From Bacteroidota bacterium (GTDB lineage Bacteria; Bacteroidota; Rhodothermia; Rhodothermales; Rubricoccaceae): DNA of 64,000 nt. Within the stretch, counting starts at the first letter, position 1, and each line of letters begins with the position of its first letter. A program made the translations under genes and the position numbers. The DNA lies in assembly GCA_039821555.1 (NCBI GenBank), contig JBCBNX010000006.1, positions 62,001 through 126,000 of the forward strand, written 5' to 3'. The notes below the pieces were generated by a model. That model was not told where the DNA came from. It was given only the letters and a program-made list of their open reading frames with translations, and ran no database searches. Positions 1 through 9,523 of the stretch are shown here, piece after piece.

Positions 1-111
1 AATTCTGACGGCACGCCCAGCGATGACGTGCTCGCGGGCGGCTGGATCGATACCGTCGGGGATGCGGCGCAGACAAACGCGGATTTCTTGGCGTTGCCGG
101 TGGTGGGGTAG
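1..111 (+). CDS. C-terminal end of an unknown protein (partial)
   Basis: Reading frame 1 is open from the first base of the window to a TAG at 109-111 and encodes 36 residues ending FLALPVVG. The residues (GGWIDTVGDAAQTNADFLAL) look like ordinary coding sequence, and the gene runs in the same direction as the efflux operon that follows about 90 bp later. Too little is visible to name a family. The call rests only on the open frame and plausible composition. Confidence 0.5.
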   Translation, partial: NSDGTPSDDVLAGGWIDTVGDAAQTNADFLALPVVG

Positions 112-172
112 GGGAATCGCTGAAACAGTCGTTGCGCCGAACATTCCGGTGAGGGCGGCTGTAGAGAACAGT

Positions 173-195
173 GCACTTCTTCTCTGCACGTCTCT
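173..195 (+). promoter_or_regulatory. Leader motif shared with the RND gene at 9804
   Basis: The bases GCACTTCTTCTCTGCACG followed by TCTC lie directly in front of the GTG start of the outer-membrane factor. Almost the same string, with one base changed, occurs at 9752-9774 in front of the second RND-type gene. Sharing between two efflux-related genes suggests a common regulatory or translational leader element. It could also be chance spread of a pyrimidine-rich leader. Confidence 0.3.
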
Positions 196-198
196 GCT

Positions 199-1767
199 GT
201 GTTTATTCTGCCTCGGTCCTGGCCGCGCGTCGCGGCGTGGGCACTCGCGTCACTTTTCGTCCTCACCGGGACGGTAGGTTGCTCCTTCGCCCCGGCATCG
301 CGCGCGCCCGAACCTGTAGCGGCACTGCCCACGGCGTTCGCTGAAGCTGAGACGCTGGCCGTCTATGATCCGCAGGCTTGGTGGACCGGCTTCCAGGACC
401 CGGTGCTCAACCGCCTCGTCGACTCGACGCTCACGGGCAATCTCGACCTCGCCGAGGCGGTCGCGCGGGTGGACCAGGTGGCGGCGCAGGCCCGCATCGC
501 CCGCGCGGCGCTGTTCCCTGGCCTCAACGGCACCGGCAGCGGCTCCTACCAGAACCAGTCGGCGACGAACAACCAGTTCAGCGCGTTTCAGGGTGGCGGT
601 GGAGAGGAGGGCGAAGGTGGCGAGGGCGCACCACCCGGCGGCGAGACGGGGCCGGCCCCCCCAGACCGCCTCGCGTTCGAGCAGTACTCCGTCGCGCTTG
701 CCGCGTCCTACGAGCTCGACTTCTGGGGTCGCATTCGCAACGAGGCCCGCGCGGCCTACGCGAGCGCTGCTGCGACTGCCGCCGACCTCCAGACGGCCCG
801 CCTCGGCGTGATCGCTACCGTCGTCTCGACCTACTTCGAGGTCGTGGACCTGCGCCGCCGCATCGTGCTCACGCTGGCGACGGTCGACCTCCTCGCCGAG
901 CGTGTCGAGTTGACGGAGGAGCGCTACACGCGCGGCCTCGTGACGTCGTTCGAGCTCTACCGCATCCTTCAGGACTACCGCACAACGCAGGCGAGCCTGC
1001 CAACGCTCGAAGCGGACCTCACCGACGCCGAGGGGCGTCTCGCCGTGCTCACGGGGCGCTACGCTGGGCGGCTCGGTCCGCTTCTCCCCGACACGCTGTC
1101 GCCGCGGCTCGCGCTCGATCCCGTCCCACCGGGCCAGCCGTCGGACCTCCTCCTTCAGCGTCCTGACGTGCGTGCGGCGGCGTATCGCTTTGAGGCGGCG
1201 CGCTACACCGTCGGCGCGCGCAAGGCGGCGCTGCTGCCGACCGTGTCGCTCTCGGCGCAACTCGGCATCCAGGGTCTCGAACCGGCCGACCTTGTGGACC
1301 TCGACAACTGGTTTTCGAGCCTGACGGCGAACCTCACCGCGCCGCTCTTTCAGGGCGGTCGCCTCCGCGCGAACGTGTCCGCCGCCGAGGCCGCCTACGC
1401 GCAGCAGGCTGCGGTGTACGGCCGCACGGTCCTGACGGCGTACCAGGAGGTCGAGAGCGCACTCGAACGCTACGAAGAGGAGCGCCAGCGCTTCGACTTT
1501 CTCCGCAGCCAACTCGACGATGCCCGTGCACAGGACGCGCTCCAGACGGAACGCTTCGAGCAGGGCATCGGCGACTACACCGCCGTCCTCGACGCACAGC
1601 GCAACCGGCTGGGCGTGCTGACGAGCCTCTCGGGGGCGCGCCGCGCTGTCGCCCTGGCCCGCCTCGGCGTCTACCGCACCCTCGGCGGCGACTGGGTCGC
1701 CGAGCCCCCCACGCCTGCCGTCGATCTCGTTGATGCTCCTATCCTGTTGTCCGAGGGAGAGGACTGA
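199..1767 (+). CDS. RND efflux outer-membrane factor (TolC/NodT/OprM-type lipoprotein)
   Basis: 522 residues from a GTG start. This is the trimeric outer-membrane exit duct of a tripartite RND pump. The N terminus has a hydrophobic signal ending in the lipobox TVGC, so the mature protein is probably a lipoprotein, as in the NodT/OprM branch. Two outer-membrane-efflux repeats follow, with family features such as YELDFWGRIRNEARAAYAS and the second-half motif APLFQGGRLRANV. The length fits the family. A Gly/Glu/Pro-rich insert at about residues 127-155 lies in the first extracellular region and is not typical. The adaptor and the RND permease follow on the same strand, so the three genes form one system. 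Confidence 0.93.
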   Translation: MFILPRSWPRVAAWALASLFVLTGTVGCSFAPASRAPEPVAALPTAFAEAETLAVYDPQAWWTGFQDPVLNRLVDSTLTGNLDLAEAVARVDQVAAQARIARAALFPGLNGTGSGSYQNQSATNNQFSAFQGGGGEEGEGGEGAPPGGETGPAPPDRLAFEQYSVALAASYELDFWGRIRNEARAAYASAAATAADLQTARLGVIATVVSTYFEVVDLRRRIVLTLATVDLLAERVELTEERYTRGLVTSFELYRILQDYRTTQASLPTLEADLTDAEGRLAVLTGRYAGRLGPLLPDTLSPRLALDPVPPGQPSDLLLQRPDVRAAAYRFEAARYTVGARKAALLPTVSLSAQLGIQGLEPADLVDLDNWFSSLTANLTAPLFQGGRLRANVSAAEAAYAQQAAVYGRTVLTAYQEVESALERYEEERQRFDFLRSQLDDARAQDALQTERFEQGIGDYTAVLDAQRNRLGVLTSLSGARRAVALARLGVYRTLGGDWVAEPPTPAVDLVDAPILLSEGED

Positions 1768-1823
1768 CGTGACGCCTCGCCGCCTCCGCTCCCCCCGTTT
1801 GACGCGCCTGGACGGCGATCAAA

Positions 1824-1851
1824 CTGTCCCCCTCACTGGTGAGGGGGACAG
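1824..1851. repeat. Palindromic repeat A, copy 1
   Basis: A perfect palindrome with 13-base arms, CTGTCCCCCTCAC and its complement, separated by TG. It lies in the gap between the outer-membrane factor and the adaptor. Flanking sequence (TTGACGCGCCTGGACGGCGATC on the left) resembles the flank of the copy at 15794, so the whole element is nearer 100 bp. Three other copies lie at 9402, 12228 and 15794. Confidence 0.9.
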
Positions 1852-1926
1852 CCCTGCGACCCTTCATGGGGAGCGGGGCGGGGGGAGCCGCGCCAACCTT
1901 GATTTCCACACCTGCTGATTCCGTTC

Positions 1927-3297
1927 ATGTCTACGACGAAAACCCTTCTCATCGCAGGAGGCATCCTGGCAGCGGGCGCGCTCGTCGCGTTCGCACTGGT
2001 GAGCATGCGTTCGGAGCCACCAAGGCAGCCGCCTCCGCCGCAGACGCCGCTCGTGCAGACGGCGCAGATCGCCGTGGGAGGCGGTGCGCTGGAGGTGCGT
2101 GGGAGTGGGACAGTGCGGCCTCGCGCTGAGGTTGCGCTTGCGTCGCAGATCGCTGGGCGCGTGGTCTACGTTGCCCCGAGCCTCGCCAGCGGCGGGCGCG
2201 TGCGGCAGGGTGAGACGCTCGTGCGCATCGACCCGGCCGACTACCAGAACCGCGTGCAGCAGGCGCAGGCCGATGTCGAGCAGCAGCGCGTGAACGTGCG
2301 CCAGGCCGAGGAGGAGAGCCGCGTGGCGCGCGTCGAGTACGAGCGGTTCCAGACGCGCCAGCAGCGCCGCGCCGCCGACCCCTACGCCGGGATCGACGCC
2401 GACGACTACGCAGCCCGTGTTGTGCCATCGGCCTCCGCCAATCCGCCGCCTGGAGCCGACCCCGCACCGCCCGACTCCGCGAGGTTGGCGCTCGTCTACC
2501 GCGAGCCGCAGCGGCAGGCCGCCGAGGCCGCGCTGGGACGCGCCGAAGCCGCGCTCGCCGACGCCCAACTCGCACTCGGTCGTACGAGCCTGACCGCGCC
2601 GTTTGCAGCCGTCGTGCGCTCCGAGACGGTGGACCGCGGCTCGTACGTCGCGCCGGGGCAGGCGCTCGCGCAGCTCTACGCCGCCGATATGCTGGAGGTC
2701 GTGGTTCCGCTTTCGCAAGACGAGGCCGCGCTGCTGCCGGGGCTCTTCCAACTCCGCGCGGGCGTGGCCGACCGCCGCATCCCGGCGCGCGTCCTCGCGA
2801 CCTACGGCGCGGCGCGCTACGCGTGGGAGGGCTACGTCGACCGCGCCGAGTCGGCCCTCGACGAGACGACGCGTACCATCAATGTGGTCGTTCGCGTGCC
2901 GAGCCCGTTCCGCGGCGGCGAGCGCCTGGACGACACCGCCCCCGACGCCGCAGGCAGTCAGCAGATCGGCGAGGCTCCGCCGCTGCTCGTCGGCTCGTTC
3001 GTGGACGTGGCCTTCCAGGGCGCCCAGGTCGAGGCTTACGCCATCGTCCCGCGTCGCTCGCTCCGGCGTGGCAACGAGGTCTGGACCGTCGAGCAGGACA
3101 GCCTGCTGCGCATCGTGCCCGTGCGCGTGCTCCAGCAGACCGATAGCGACGTGTTCGTCGCCGCCGGTGGGCTCGACCTGAAGCAGCGCGTCGTCACGAG
3201 CGGCCTCCAGGCCGTCACCGACGGCATGACCGTCCGCCTTGCCTCCACCATGCGCGAGGACACGGGCTCGCAGGGCGAAGCGCTAGCGCAAGAATGA
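1927..3297 (+). CDS. RND efflux periplasmic adaptor (HlyD/AcrA family)
   Basis: 456 residues from ATG. The adaptor bridges the inner-membrane permease and the outer-membrane duct. Residues 6-26 form an N-terminal membrane anchor. A split lipoyl/barrel-sandwich domain follows (VRPRAEVALASQIAGRVVYV, then LGRTSLTAPFAAVVRSETVD). Between the two halves is a long Gln/Glu/Ala coiled-coil hairpin. After that come a beta-barrel and a membrane-proximal domain ending GLDLKQRVVTSGLQAVTDGM. The hairpin carries a Pro/Ala-rich insert around residues 160-185. It lies between the duct gene and the permease gene, separated from the first by repeat A and from the second by repeat B. Confidence 0.93.
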   Translation: MSTTKTLLIAGGILAAGALVAFALVSMRSEPPRQPPPPQTPLVQTAQIAVGGGALEVRGSGTVRPRAEVALASQIAGRVVYVAPSLASGGRVRQGETLVRIDPADYQNRVQQAQADVEQQRVNVRQAEEESRVARVEYERFQTRQQRRAADPYAGIDADDYAARVVPSASANPPPGADPAPPDSARLALVYREPQRQAAEAALGRAEAALADAQLALGRTSLTAPFAAVVRSETVDRGSYVAPGQALAQLYAADMLEVVVPLSQDEAALLPGLFQLRAGVADRRIPARVLATYGAARYAWEGYVDRAESALDETTRTINVVVRVPSPFRGGERLDDTAPDAAGSQQIGEAPPLLVGSFVDVAFQGAQVEAYAIVPRRSLRRGNEVWTVEQDSLLRIVPVRVLQQTDSDVFVAAGGLDLKQRVVTSGLQAVTDGMTVRLASTMREDTGSQGEALAQE

Positions 3298-3312
3298 ACC
3301 TGTTTACCCTGG

Positions 3313-3435
3313 TGTCATCCTGAGCGAGCGCTAGCGAGTCGAAGGATCTATGCCTTCCTCAGTGCTTTGATCTCCGCCTGGAAGCTGGCCCGCAGATCCT
3401 TCGACTACAGCCTACGGCTTCCGCTCAGGATGACA
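3313..3435. repeat. Dispersed inverted repeat B, copy 1
   Basis: The element begins TGTCATCCTGAGCGAGCG and ends with the near complement CCGCTCAGGATGACA. Inner arms GTCGAAGGATC and GATCCTTCGAC also pair, giving a stem-loop of about 120 bases. Related copies lie at 9524-9663 and 15531-15700. It sits between adaptor and permease genes, where it could attenuate or stabilise the operon transcript. Confidence 0.85.
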
Positions 3436-3491
3436 ACATTTCAATCTGACAGCTTTTACACTTCTCTCCGCCACGAACGCGCGTGAATCCC

Positions 3492-6400
3492 ATGTCCGAT
3501 TCCGACACCGGTCGCTACACCGACGAGCAGATCGAGGCCTTCGAGGCGGAGGCGCGCGCGGCCACGGGGCCCATCGCCTACATGGCGCGCAACGGCGTCG
3601 CGGCGAACCTGCTCATGCTCGCCATCATCGCGCTCGGCATCGTCGCGGGGCGCAGCATCGTGCAGGAGGTCTTCCCCGAGTTCTCGCTCGACGCCATCCA
3701 GACGACGGTGATCTACCCCGGCGCGACGCCCGAGGAGGTTGAGGAGTCGATCGTGCAGAAGATCGAGGAGGCCATCGAGGCGGTCGAGGGGATCAAGGAG
3801 ATCCGTGGCACCGCCGCCGAGGGACGCGGCGTCGTGACGGCCGAACTCAAGCTCGGCACCGACGTGAGCCAGGCGCTCGACGACATCAAGTCGGAAGTCG
3901 ACCAGATCACCACGTTCCCCCTGCAGGCCGAGGAGCCTGCCGTGCGCGAACTCACCAACCGGCAGTCGGTCATCCGCATCGCGCTCTACGGCGACGCCTC
4001 GGAACGGACGCTGAAGGAACTCGCCTACCGCGCCGAGGACGAACTGGCGCAGCTCGACGTGGTCTCGTTCGTGCAGGCCGCCTCGATCCGCGACTACGAG
4101 ATCTCGATCGAGGTGTCGCAGGCTGCGCTCCGCGCCTACGGCCTCAGCCTCCCGCAGATCGCCCGCACGGTCGCCGCGAGCAGCCTCGACCTCCCGGCGG
4201 GCACCATCGACACGCGCGACCAGCAGGTGCGCGTCCGCACGCTCGGGCAGAACTACACCCAGCAGGACTTCGAGGACATCGTGCTCGTGAGCCGCCCCAA
4301 CGGCACCGTGTTGCGGCTCGGGCAGGTCGCCACCGTGCGCGACGCCTTCACCGACGCCGACCTCATCACGCGCTACAACGGCCAGCCCGCGGCCTTCGTC
4401 GAGGTCTTCCGCACGTCCGACGAGCGCGTCCTCGAAATCGCTGAGGCCGTCAACGCCTACCTCGAAACTGAGCTACGCCCCGCGCTCCCGGCGGGCGTCG
4501 AGATTGAGGTCTGGGATGACAACTCGGACGTGCTGCAGGATCGCCTGAGCTTGCTGCTCAAAAACGCAGGCATCGGACTCGCGCTGGTGCTGCTCGCGCT
4601 GACGATGTTCCTTAACCTGCGCCTCGCCTTCTGGACGGCCATCGGTATCGGCGTCTCATTCGTCGGGACGCTCTTCATCATGTACCTCCTTGGCGTGAGC
4701 ATCAACCTGCTCTCGCTCTTCGGCTTCATCCTCGCCATCGGCATCGTCGTGGACGACGCCATCGTCTCGGGCGAGAACATCTTCGCGGAGCGCGAGAAGG
4801 GGCTCTCCGGCATGGCCGCTGCGATCCGCGGCGCGCGGCGCATCGCGGTGCCGGTCACGTTCGCCGTCCTCACGACGGTGGCCGCGTTCTCGCCACTCCT
4901 GTTCGTGCCGGGGACGCTCGGCAAGATCCTCGGCGCGATCCCGATCGTCGTGATCTCGGTGCTCGGGCTCTCGCTCGTCGAGTCGCTCTTCGTGCTCCCG
5001 CACCACCTCTCCAACCTGCCCGCCCCGGGCGAGGCGTCAAAAAACCCGGTGTCGCGCTTCTTCGAGCGGCTGCGCACCGGCACCGACCGCCAACTCAAGC
5101 GCTTCGTCAACGGTCCGCTCGACCGCGCGCTGCAGTTCTCGACGGACGCCCCGGCCGTCGTCATTGCCGCCGCCATCGCGGTCCTGATCGTCGCGTTCTC
5201 GCTCATTCCAGCGGGCATCCTGCGCGTGCAGTTCTTCCCCGCCGTCGAGGGCGACGTGGTGATCGCGAGCCTGGAGATGCCGGTCGGGACAACGATCGAG
5301 GAGACGGAGGCCGTCGCGCTGCGGATCGAAGAGGCGGGCCGTCGCGTGGCCGCGCGGTTAGAGCAGGAGCGCGACGAGGACGCCGCGCCGCTTTTCGAGG
5401 CGCTCTATACGACCGTGGGGCAGGGGCCGGTCGATGGCGGGCCAGGGGGTGCAACGGGAGGGCAGCCGCAGGCCAACCTCGCGGCGGTCAACCTGCGGCT
5501 CCTGACGGCTGAGCGGCGCGAGATCTCCGCCGTCCGCTTCGAGCAGTTCTGGCGCGACGAGGTCGGGCCGCTCCCCGAGGCGCGCTCGTTCACGATCTCG
5601 TCCAACCTGATCTCTGTCGGCGAGCCCGTGTCGGTGGAGCTGTCGCACCCTGAAGCGGCCACGCTCGACGAGATCACGGCGCAGGTCCAGGGCGAGCTCG
5701 CGCGGTTCTCCGGCGTGTTCGACATCCAGAGCGACGCCGACGCGGGGCTCCAGGAGGTGCAGGTGCGGCTCAAGCCCGCCGCGCGCACGCTCGGCCTCAC
5801 GCTTCAGGACGTGGCTGGGCAGGTCCGCGCCGCCTTCTTCGGCGACGAGGCACTGCGCGTCCAGCGCGGCCAGGAGGACGTGCGCGTCTACGTCCGCCTC
5901 CCCGAGAACGAGCGCGACGCCATCGCCGACGTGGAGCAATACCGCATCCAGGTGCCCACCCAAAACGGACTGCCGGGCGGCCAGGTGCCGCTGCGCGAGG
6001 TCGCCGAGGCGAGCTTCGGCACCGCGCCGTCGGCGATCAACCGCAAGGACGGGCGGCGCGTCGTGACCGTCACCGCCGACGTGGACGCCGCCGTCGTGAC
6101 GGGCCAGGAGGTCACGGCGCAGCTTCGCAGCGAGATCCTGCCCGCCGTCCAGCGCGACTATCCGCAGATGGTCTTCGAGTTCGGCGGCGAGCAGCAGGAG
6201 CAGGCCGAGTCCGGCGCGGCGCTCGGACGCGGCTTCGGGCTGGCGTTGCTCGTGATCTTCGCGCTCATCGCGATCCCGTTCCGCAGCTATATCCAGCCGC
6301 TCGTCATCATGGCGGCGATCCCGTTCGGCATCATCGGCGCGTTCATCGGACACCTCTTCCTCGGCATCTCGGTGGGCATCCTAAGCCTGTTCGGCATCAT

Positions 6401-6827
6401 CGGCCTCTCGGGCGTCGTCGTGAACGACTCGCTGGTCATGATCGACTTCATCAACGAGCGAAGGCGCAACGGCGCGGCCATGCGCGAGGCGATCATCGAG
6501 GGCGCGAAGGAGCGCTTCCGCCCGATCCTGCTCACCACCGTGACGACGTTCCTCGGCGTGGCCCCGATCACGTTCGAGCAGAGCCTCCAGGCGCAGTTCC
6601 TCATTCCGATGGCCGCGAGCCTCGGCTTCGGGATCGTGTTCGCGACAGGCGTGCTGATGCTCCTCGTGCCCGCGCTCGCAATGGTGGAGTACAACACCGA
6701 GAAGGGCTTCAAGACGAGGATCCTCGGCCGCGACGAGGAGGAGGTCGAGGTCGTCCACAGCGCGTTCGGTGAAGACAGTCACGGTGGCAATGGGGCCAAC
6801 GAAGTCGCCGAGCGCGAGCCCGCGTGA
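3492..6827 (+). CDS. RND efflux inner-membrane permease (AcrB/HAE1-like)
   Basis: 1111 residues from ATG at 3492; a GTG nine bases earlier is possible. This is the proton-driven permease of the tripartite pump. Residues around 20-40 form TM1, followed by the porter-domain signature EVFPEFSLDAIQTTVIYPGATPEEVE. TM2-6 include GIVVDDAIVSGENIFAERE, the TM4 Asp pair used in proton relay. A second porter/TM half contains GIIGLSGVVVNDSLVMIDFINE and ends near LVPALAMVEYN. The second half has VVVND where the first has VVDDA, as in many family members. A 40-residue acidic tail follows the last TM. The substrate cannot be read from sequence. Confidence 0.94.
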   Translation: MSDSDTGRYTDEQIEAFEAEARAATGPIAYMARNGVAANLLMLAIIALGIVAGRSIVQEVFPEFSLDAIQTTVIYPGATPEEVEESIVQKIEEAIEAVEGIKEIRGTAAEGRGVVTAELKLGTDVSQALDDIKSEVDQITTFPLQAEEPAVRELTNRQSVIRIALYGDASERTLKELAYRAEDELAQLDVVSFVQAASIRDYEISIEVSQAALRAYGLSLPQIARTVAASSLDLPAGTIDTRDQQVRVRTLGQNYTQQDFEDIVLVSRPNGTVLRLGQVATVRDAFTDADLITRYNGQPAAFVEVFRTSDERVLEIAEAVNAYLETELRPALPAGVEIEVWDDNSDVLQDRLSLLLKNAGIGLALVLLALTMFLNLRLAFWTAIGIGVSFVGTLFIMYLLGVSINLLSLFGFILAIGIVVDDAIVSGENIFAEREKGLSGMAAAIRGARRIAVPVTFAVLTTVAAFSPLLFVPGTLGKILGAIPIVVISVLGLSLVESLFVLPHHLSNLPAPGEASKNPVSRFFERLRTGTDRQLKRFVNGPLDRALQFSTDAPAVVIAAAIAVLIVAFSLIPAGILRVQFFPAVEGDVVIASLEMPVGTTIEETEAVALRIEEAGRRVAARLEQERDEDAAPLFEALYTTVGQGPVDGGPGGATGGQPQANLAAVNLRLLTAERREISAVRFEQFWRDEVGPLPEARSFTISSNLISVGEPVSVELSHPEAATLDEITAQVQGELARFSGVFDIQSDADAGLQEVQVRLKPAARTLGLTLQDVAGQVRAAFFGDEALRVQRGQEDVRVYVRLPENERDAIADVEQYRIQVPTQNGLPGGQVPLREVAEASFGTAPSAINRKDGRRVVTVTADVDAAVVTGQEVTAQLRSEILPAVQRDYPQMVFEFGGEQQEQAESGAALGRGFGLALLVIFALIAIPFRSYIQPLVIMAAIPFGIIGAFIGHLFLGISVGILSLFGIIGLSGVVVNDSLVMIDFINERRRNGAAMREAIIEGAKERFRPILLTTVTTFLGVAPITFEQSLQAQFLIPMAASLGFGIVFATGVLMLLVPALAMVEYNTEKGFKTRILGRDEEEVEVVHSAFGEDSHGGNGANEVAEREPA

Positions 6828-6841
6828 GGCGAACCCATCGG

Positions 6842-7276
6842 TCAGATTGTCTCGACTAACTCCACGAGCACGCCGCCGCACGCCTTCGGGTGGACGAACG
6901 CGATCCGCGTGCCGTCGAGGCCGACGCGTGGTACCTGGTCAATCAACGGCACGCCGCGGGCGTGAAGCCGGGCGAGCACCGCGTCGAGGTTTGGCATACA
7001 GAAGCCGATGTGGTGCAGCCCTGGCCCGCGCCGATCCAAGAACTTCGCGACGGGCGACGCCGTGCTGGTTGGCGCGAGCAGTTCGAGACGAGGCGCGACG
7101 ATGGGGGACGCCTGCGACGCCGTGCTCAGGAGCGCTACCGCGACACCGTCGTCTGGCGCCGTGCCATGGCCGACGGTTGGCAAGCCGAGCATCGCGTCGA
7201 GGCGAGCCGCCAGCGCCCCAACGTTCAGTGTGGCGATGCCGATGTGATCGAGAATGGCTGCTTCAGGCGTAGACAC
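6842..7276 (-). CDS. mce: Methylmalonyl-CoA epimerase
   Basis: 144 residues from a GTG start. The enzyme interconverts (R)- and (S)-methylmalonyl-CoA in the propionyl-CoA/succinyl-CoA route, in the cytoplasm. It is a glyoxalase-fold protein: ILDHIGIATLN at the N terminus supplies a metal-binding His, GPGLHHIGFCMPNLDAVL supplies the central motif, and RIAFVHPKACGGVLVELVE the C-terminal motif with the ligand Glu. The length is normal. It faces the efflux permease tail to tail with 14 bases between. No mutase gene is in the window. Confidence 0.93.
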   Translation of the reverse strand: MSTPEAAILDHIGIATLNVGALAARLDAMLGLPTVGHGTAPDDGVAVALLSTASQASPIVAPRLELLAPTSTASPVAKFLDRRGPGLHHIGFCMPNLDAVLARLHARGVPLIDQVPRVGLDGTRIAFVHPKACGGVLVELVETI

Positions 7277-7305
7277 GGCGCGCGGCGGTAGGCGTAGAGA
7301 CTAGA

Positions 7306-7339
7306 AATGGGGCTGCAAGGTAGACCCTGCGACCCCATT
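7306..7339 (-). terminator. Stem-loop downstream of the helicase gene
   Basis: Arms AATGGGG and CCCCATT enclose a second pairing stretch (GCAAGG with CCCTGC, one mismatch) around a four-base loop. It lies just after the stop of the minus-strand helicase gene. The U tract is poor (TCTAGTCT), so it may be a weak terminator or only a 3-prime stabilising hairpin. Confidence 0.4.
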
Positions 7340-7365
7340 CGGCCGTGTCGCCGTGGCGAGTTGAG

Positions 7366-9189
7366 CTACGCCCGTTCGACCTGCGCCATGCGTTTGCCGA
7401 AGCGGTAGCTGTCCTGCGCGAGCACGGCCCCAACGTGCTCCTGCGGTACGTCCACGTAGGTCGTCTGGTGATCGATCACGATGCGCCCGAGCGTCTTGCC
7501 GGGGATGTCGGCCGTTCGTGCGAGCGCGCTCACGACCTGGCCGGGGCGCACGCCGTTGACGCGGCCCGCGCTGATCTGGAGCCGCACCATGCCGTCCTCG
7601 TGGGAGTCGCTCGGCGTCGAGCCCCGGCGGTTGTTGCCCCGACGGTCATTGCGGTGCCCGTGGTCGTGGTGCGCACGCGCGCGCCGGTCATCGCGCCGGT
7701 TCGAGCGGCCGTCGCGGCTCTTGTGGTTGCGCGGCTTGCCCATCTCCGGGACGGGGCGCTGGTCGTCGGCCCCGGCGAGTGCGAGGGCGGCGGCGGCGAT
7801 GTCCATCGGGTCGTGGCCCTCGGCGACGAGCGCGAGGATGCGCTTGCGGCTGGCCTCGCCGTGTGCCTCGGTGCCAGCAGCCTGCGCGTTCGTGAGCTGC
7901 GTGCGGAGGCGGTTTACGAGGCGCGCCTCGCGGCGGGCCTCCACCTCGGCGACGCTTGGGACCTCGGCACGGGGGATGTCGCTCCGCACGGCGTCCTCGA
8001 TGCCGCGCAGCGCGCGCCGCTGGTTGTGTGTCACGAGCGTGAGCGCCGTGCCGGAGCGGCCCGCGCGGCCCGTCCGCCCGACGCGGTGCACAAACACCTC
8101 CGGGTCGAAGGGCAGGTCGAGGTTGATGACGTGCGAGATGTGGTCGATGTCGAGGCCGCGCGCGGCGACGTCGGTGCCGACGAGCACGCGGATCTCCTGC
8201 GCGCGGAAGCGGCGGAGTACCTCGGTGCGGGCGGGCTGCGTCATCTCGCCCGAGAGCGCCTCGGCGGTCCAACCGAAGCTCTGGAGCAGGTTTGCCACCT
8301 GCGACGTCTCGGCGCGTGTGCGGACGAAGACGAGTGCGCTCTCGACGTCTTCTGTCTCCAAGAGCCGCACGAGGGCGGCCTGCTTGTCGCGCCCGTGAAC
8401 GAGGTAGTGCCGGTGCTCGATGTTCGAGGCCGTCTCAGTGGAGTGGGCTACCTGGCAGACCTCCGGGTTGCGGAGGTACTGCTTGGCGAGGCGGCGGATG
8501 CCCGTCGGCATCGTGGCTGAGATGAGCACCGTCTGCCGCTCGGCGGGCGTGGCGTCGAGGATGGCGGCGAGATCTTCGGCGAAGCCCATCGAGAGCATCT
8601 CATCGGCCTCGTCGAGCACGACCGTCTTGACGGTGCTGAGGTCGAGCGCGCCCTGGCTGATGAGGTCGAGCAGGCGGCCCGGCGTGCCGACGACGACCTC
8701 GACGCCGCGGCGGAGGCGCTTCACCTGGCGGTGGTACGGCGCGCCGCCGAAGATGGGCAGCACGGCCAGCCCGAGCGGCTTGCCGTAGGCGTAGACGGCA
8801 CCGGCGACCTGCGTGGCGAGTTCACGCGTCGGGACGAGCACGAGGACTTGCACGCCCGTGTCGCCGCCGTCGGCGATGGGCTCGATGCGCTGGAGCGTGG
8901 GCAGCGTGAAGGCGGCCGTCTTGCCGGTCCCAGTCTGGGCCTGCCCGATGGCGTCGCGGCCGTCGAGCAGGACGGGGATGAGCGCTGACTGGATCGGCGT
9001 CGGCTCGGTGTAGGTCAGGCTCGCAACCAGGTCGTCGGCGAGGCCGAGCCCTGAGAAGGCGTGTGCCGGGTGATGGCTGGCGGGGGCCGACGCGTCGGTA
9101 GGGGCGTCCGCGTGGGGGGCGCTACCGTCCGTCGAAGCCATATCCGTGGTGGGGGTGCCCGCGAAGGCATCCGTCGTTGGGGTCGTCAT
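7366..9189 (-). CDS. DEAD-box RNA helicase with DbpA-type RNA-binding domain
   Basis: 607 residues from the ATG at 9189; a longer frame to 9276 exists but the added residues are basic and unconserved. All helicase motifs are visible: Q motif (TEPTPIQSALIP), I (AQTGTGKTAAF), Ia (PTRELATQ), Ib (TPGRLLDL), II (LDEADEML), III (ISAT), V (VAARGLDI) and VI (HRVGRTGRAGRSG). After a basic Arg/Asn/His-rich linker comes a DbpA/CsdA-like RNA-binding domain (VRLQISAGRVNGVRPGQVV). This points to a DeaD/CsdA-type role in ribosome assembly or unwinding of structured mRNA. The first about 45 residues are Thr/Ala/Asp-rich and likely disordered. Upstream are 600 bases with two repeats and no gene. Confidence 0.93.
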   Translation of the reverse strand: MTTPTTDAFAGTPTTDMASTDGSAPHADAPTDASAPASHHPAHAFSGLGLADDLVASLTYTEPTPIQSALIPVLLDGRDAIGQAQTGTGKTAAFTLPTLQRIEPIADGGDTGVQVLVLVPTRELATQVAGAVYAYGKPLGLAVLPIFGGAPYHRQVKRLRRGVEVVVGTPGRLLDLISQGALDLSTVKTVVLDEADEMLSMGFAEDLAAILDATPAERQTVLISATMPTGIRRLAKQYLRNPEVCQVAHSTETASNIEHRHYLVHGRDKQAALVRLLETEDVESALVFVRTRAETSQVANLLQSFGWTAEALSGEMTQPARTEVLRRFRAQEIRVLVGTDVAARGLDIDHISHVINLDLPFDPEVFVHRVGRTGRAGRSGTALTLVTHNQRRALRGIEDAVRSDIPRAEVPSVAEVEARREARLVNRLRTQLTNAQAAGTEAHGEASRKRILALVAEGHDPMDIAAAALALAGADDQRPVPEMGKPRNHKSRDGRSNRRDDRRARAHHDHGHRNDRRGNNRRGSTPSDSHEDGMVRLQISAGRVNGVRPGQVVSALARTADIPGKTLGRIVIDHQTTYVDVPQEHVGAVLAQDSYRFGKRMAQVERA

Positions 9190-9401
9190 GCGTGTGCAGT
9201 GTGGAGAGCGAAACCGCCGTCGCACCCTGCGCCGCCGTTTCAACCGTATGGATTCCCTTTCGGGAGAGGAGCACATGCAAACACGCCACTATCGGCATCG
9301 TTGCACCGCCGCCGTGACGACTCCGCGAAGAGTGGGAGGTCTTGCCGGTCGGGTTCTCCCCGTTTTTGGCGACGGTCGCTGCGCTCCCCCGTCGCCAAGA
9401 A

Positions 9402-9429
9402 CTGTCCCCCTCAGAGTTGAGGGGGACAG
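9402..9429. repeat. Palindromic repeat A, copy 2
   Basis: The arms CTGTCCCCCTCA and complement enclose GAGT; the inner G and T can form a wobble pair, so the stem is effectively 13 bp as in the other copies. It is followed by a G-rich right flank ending GGGGGGAGCC, similar to the right flank of copy 1. Confidence 0.88.
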
Positions 9430-9523
9430 TCCGAGGAGCGGAGTTTGTCAGAACGGAGGCGACGCAGGACGGGGGGAGCCACGCCGCCTCGAAGAACCCA
9501 ACCCGGCACTCCTCCACCACGCC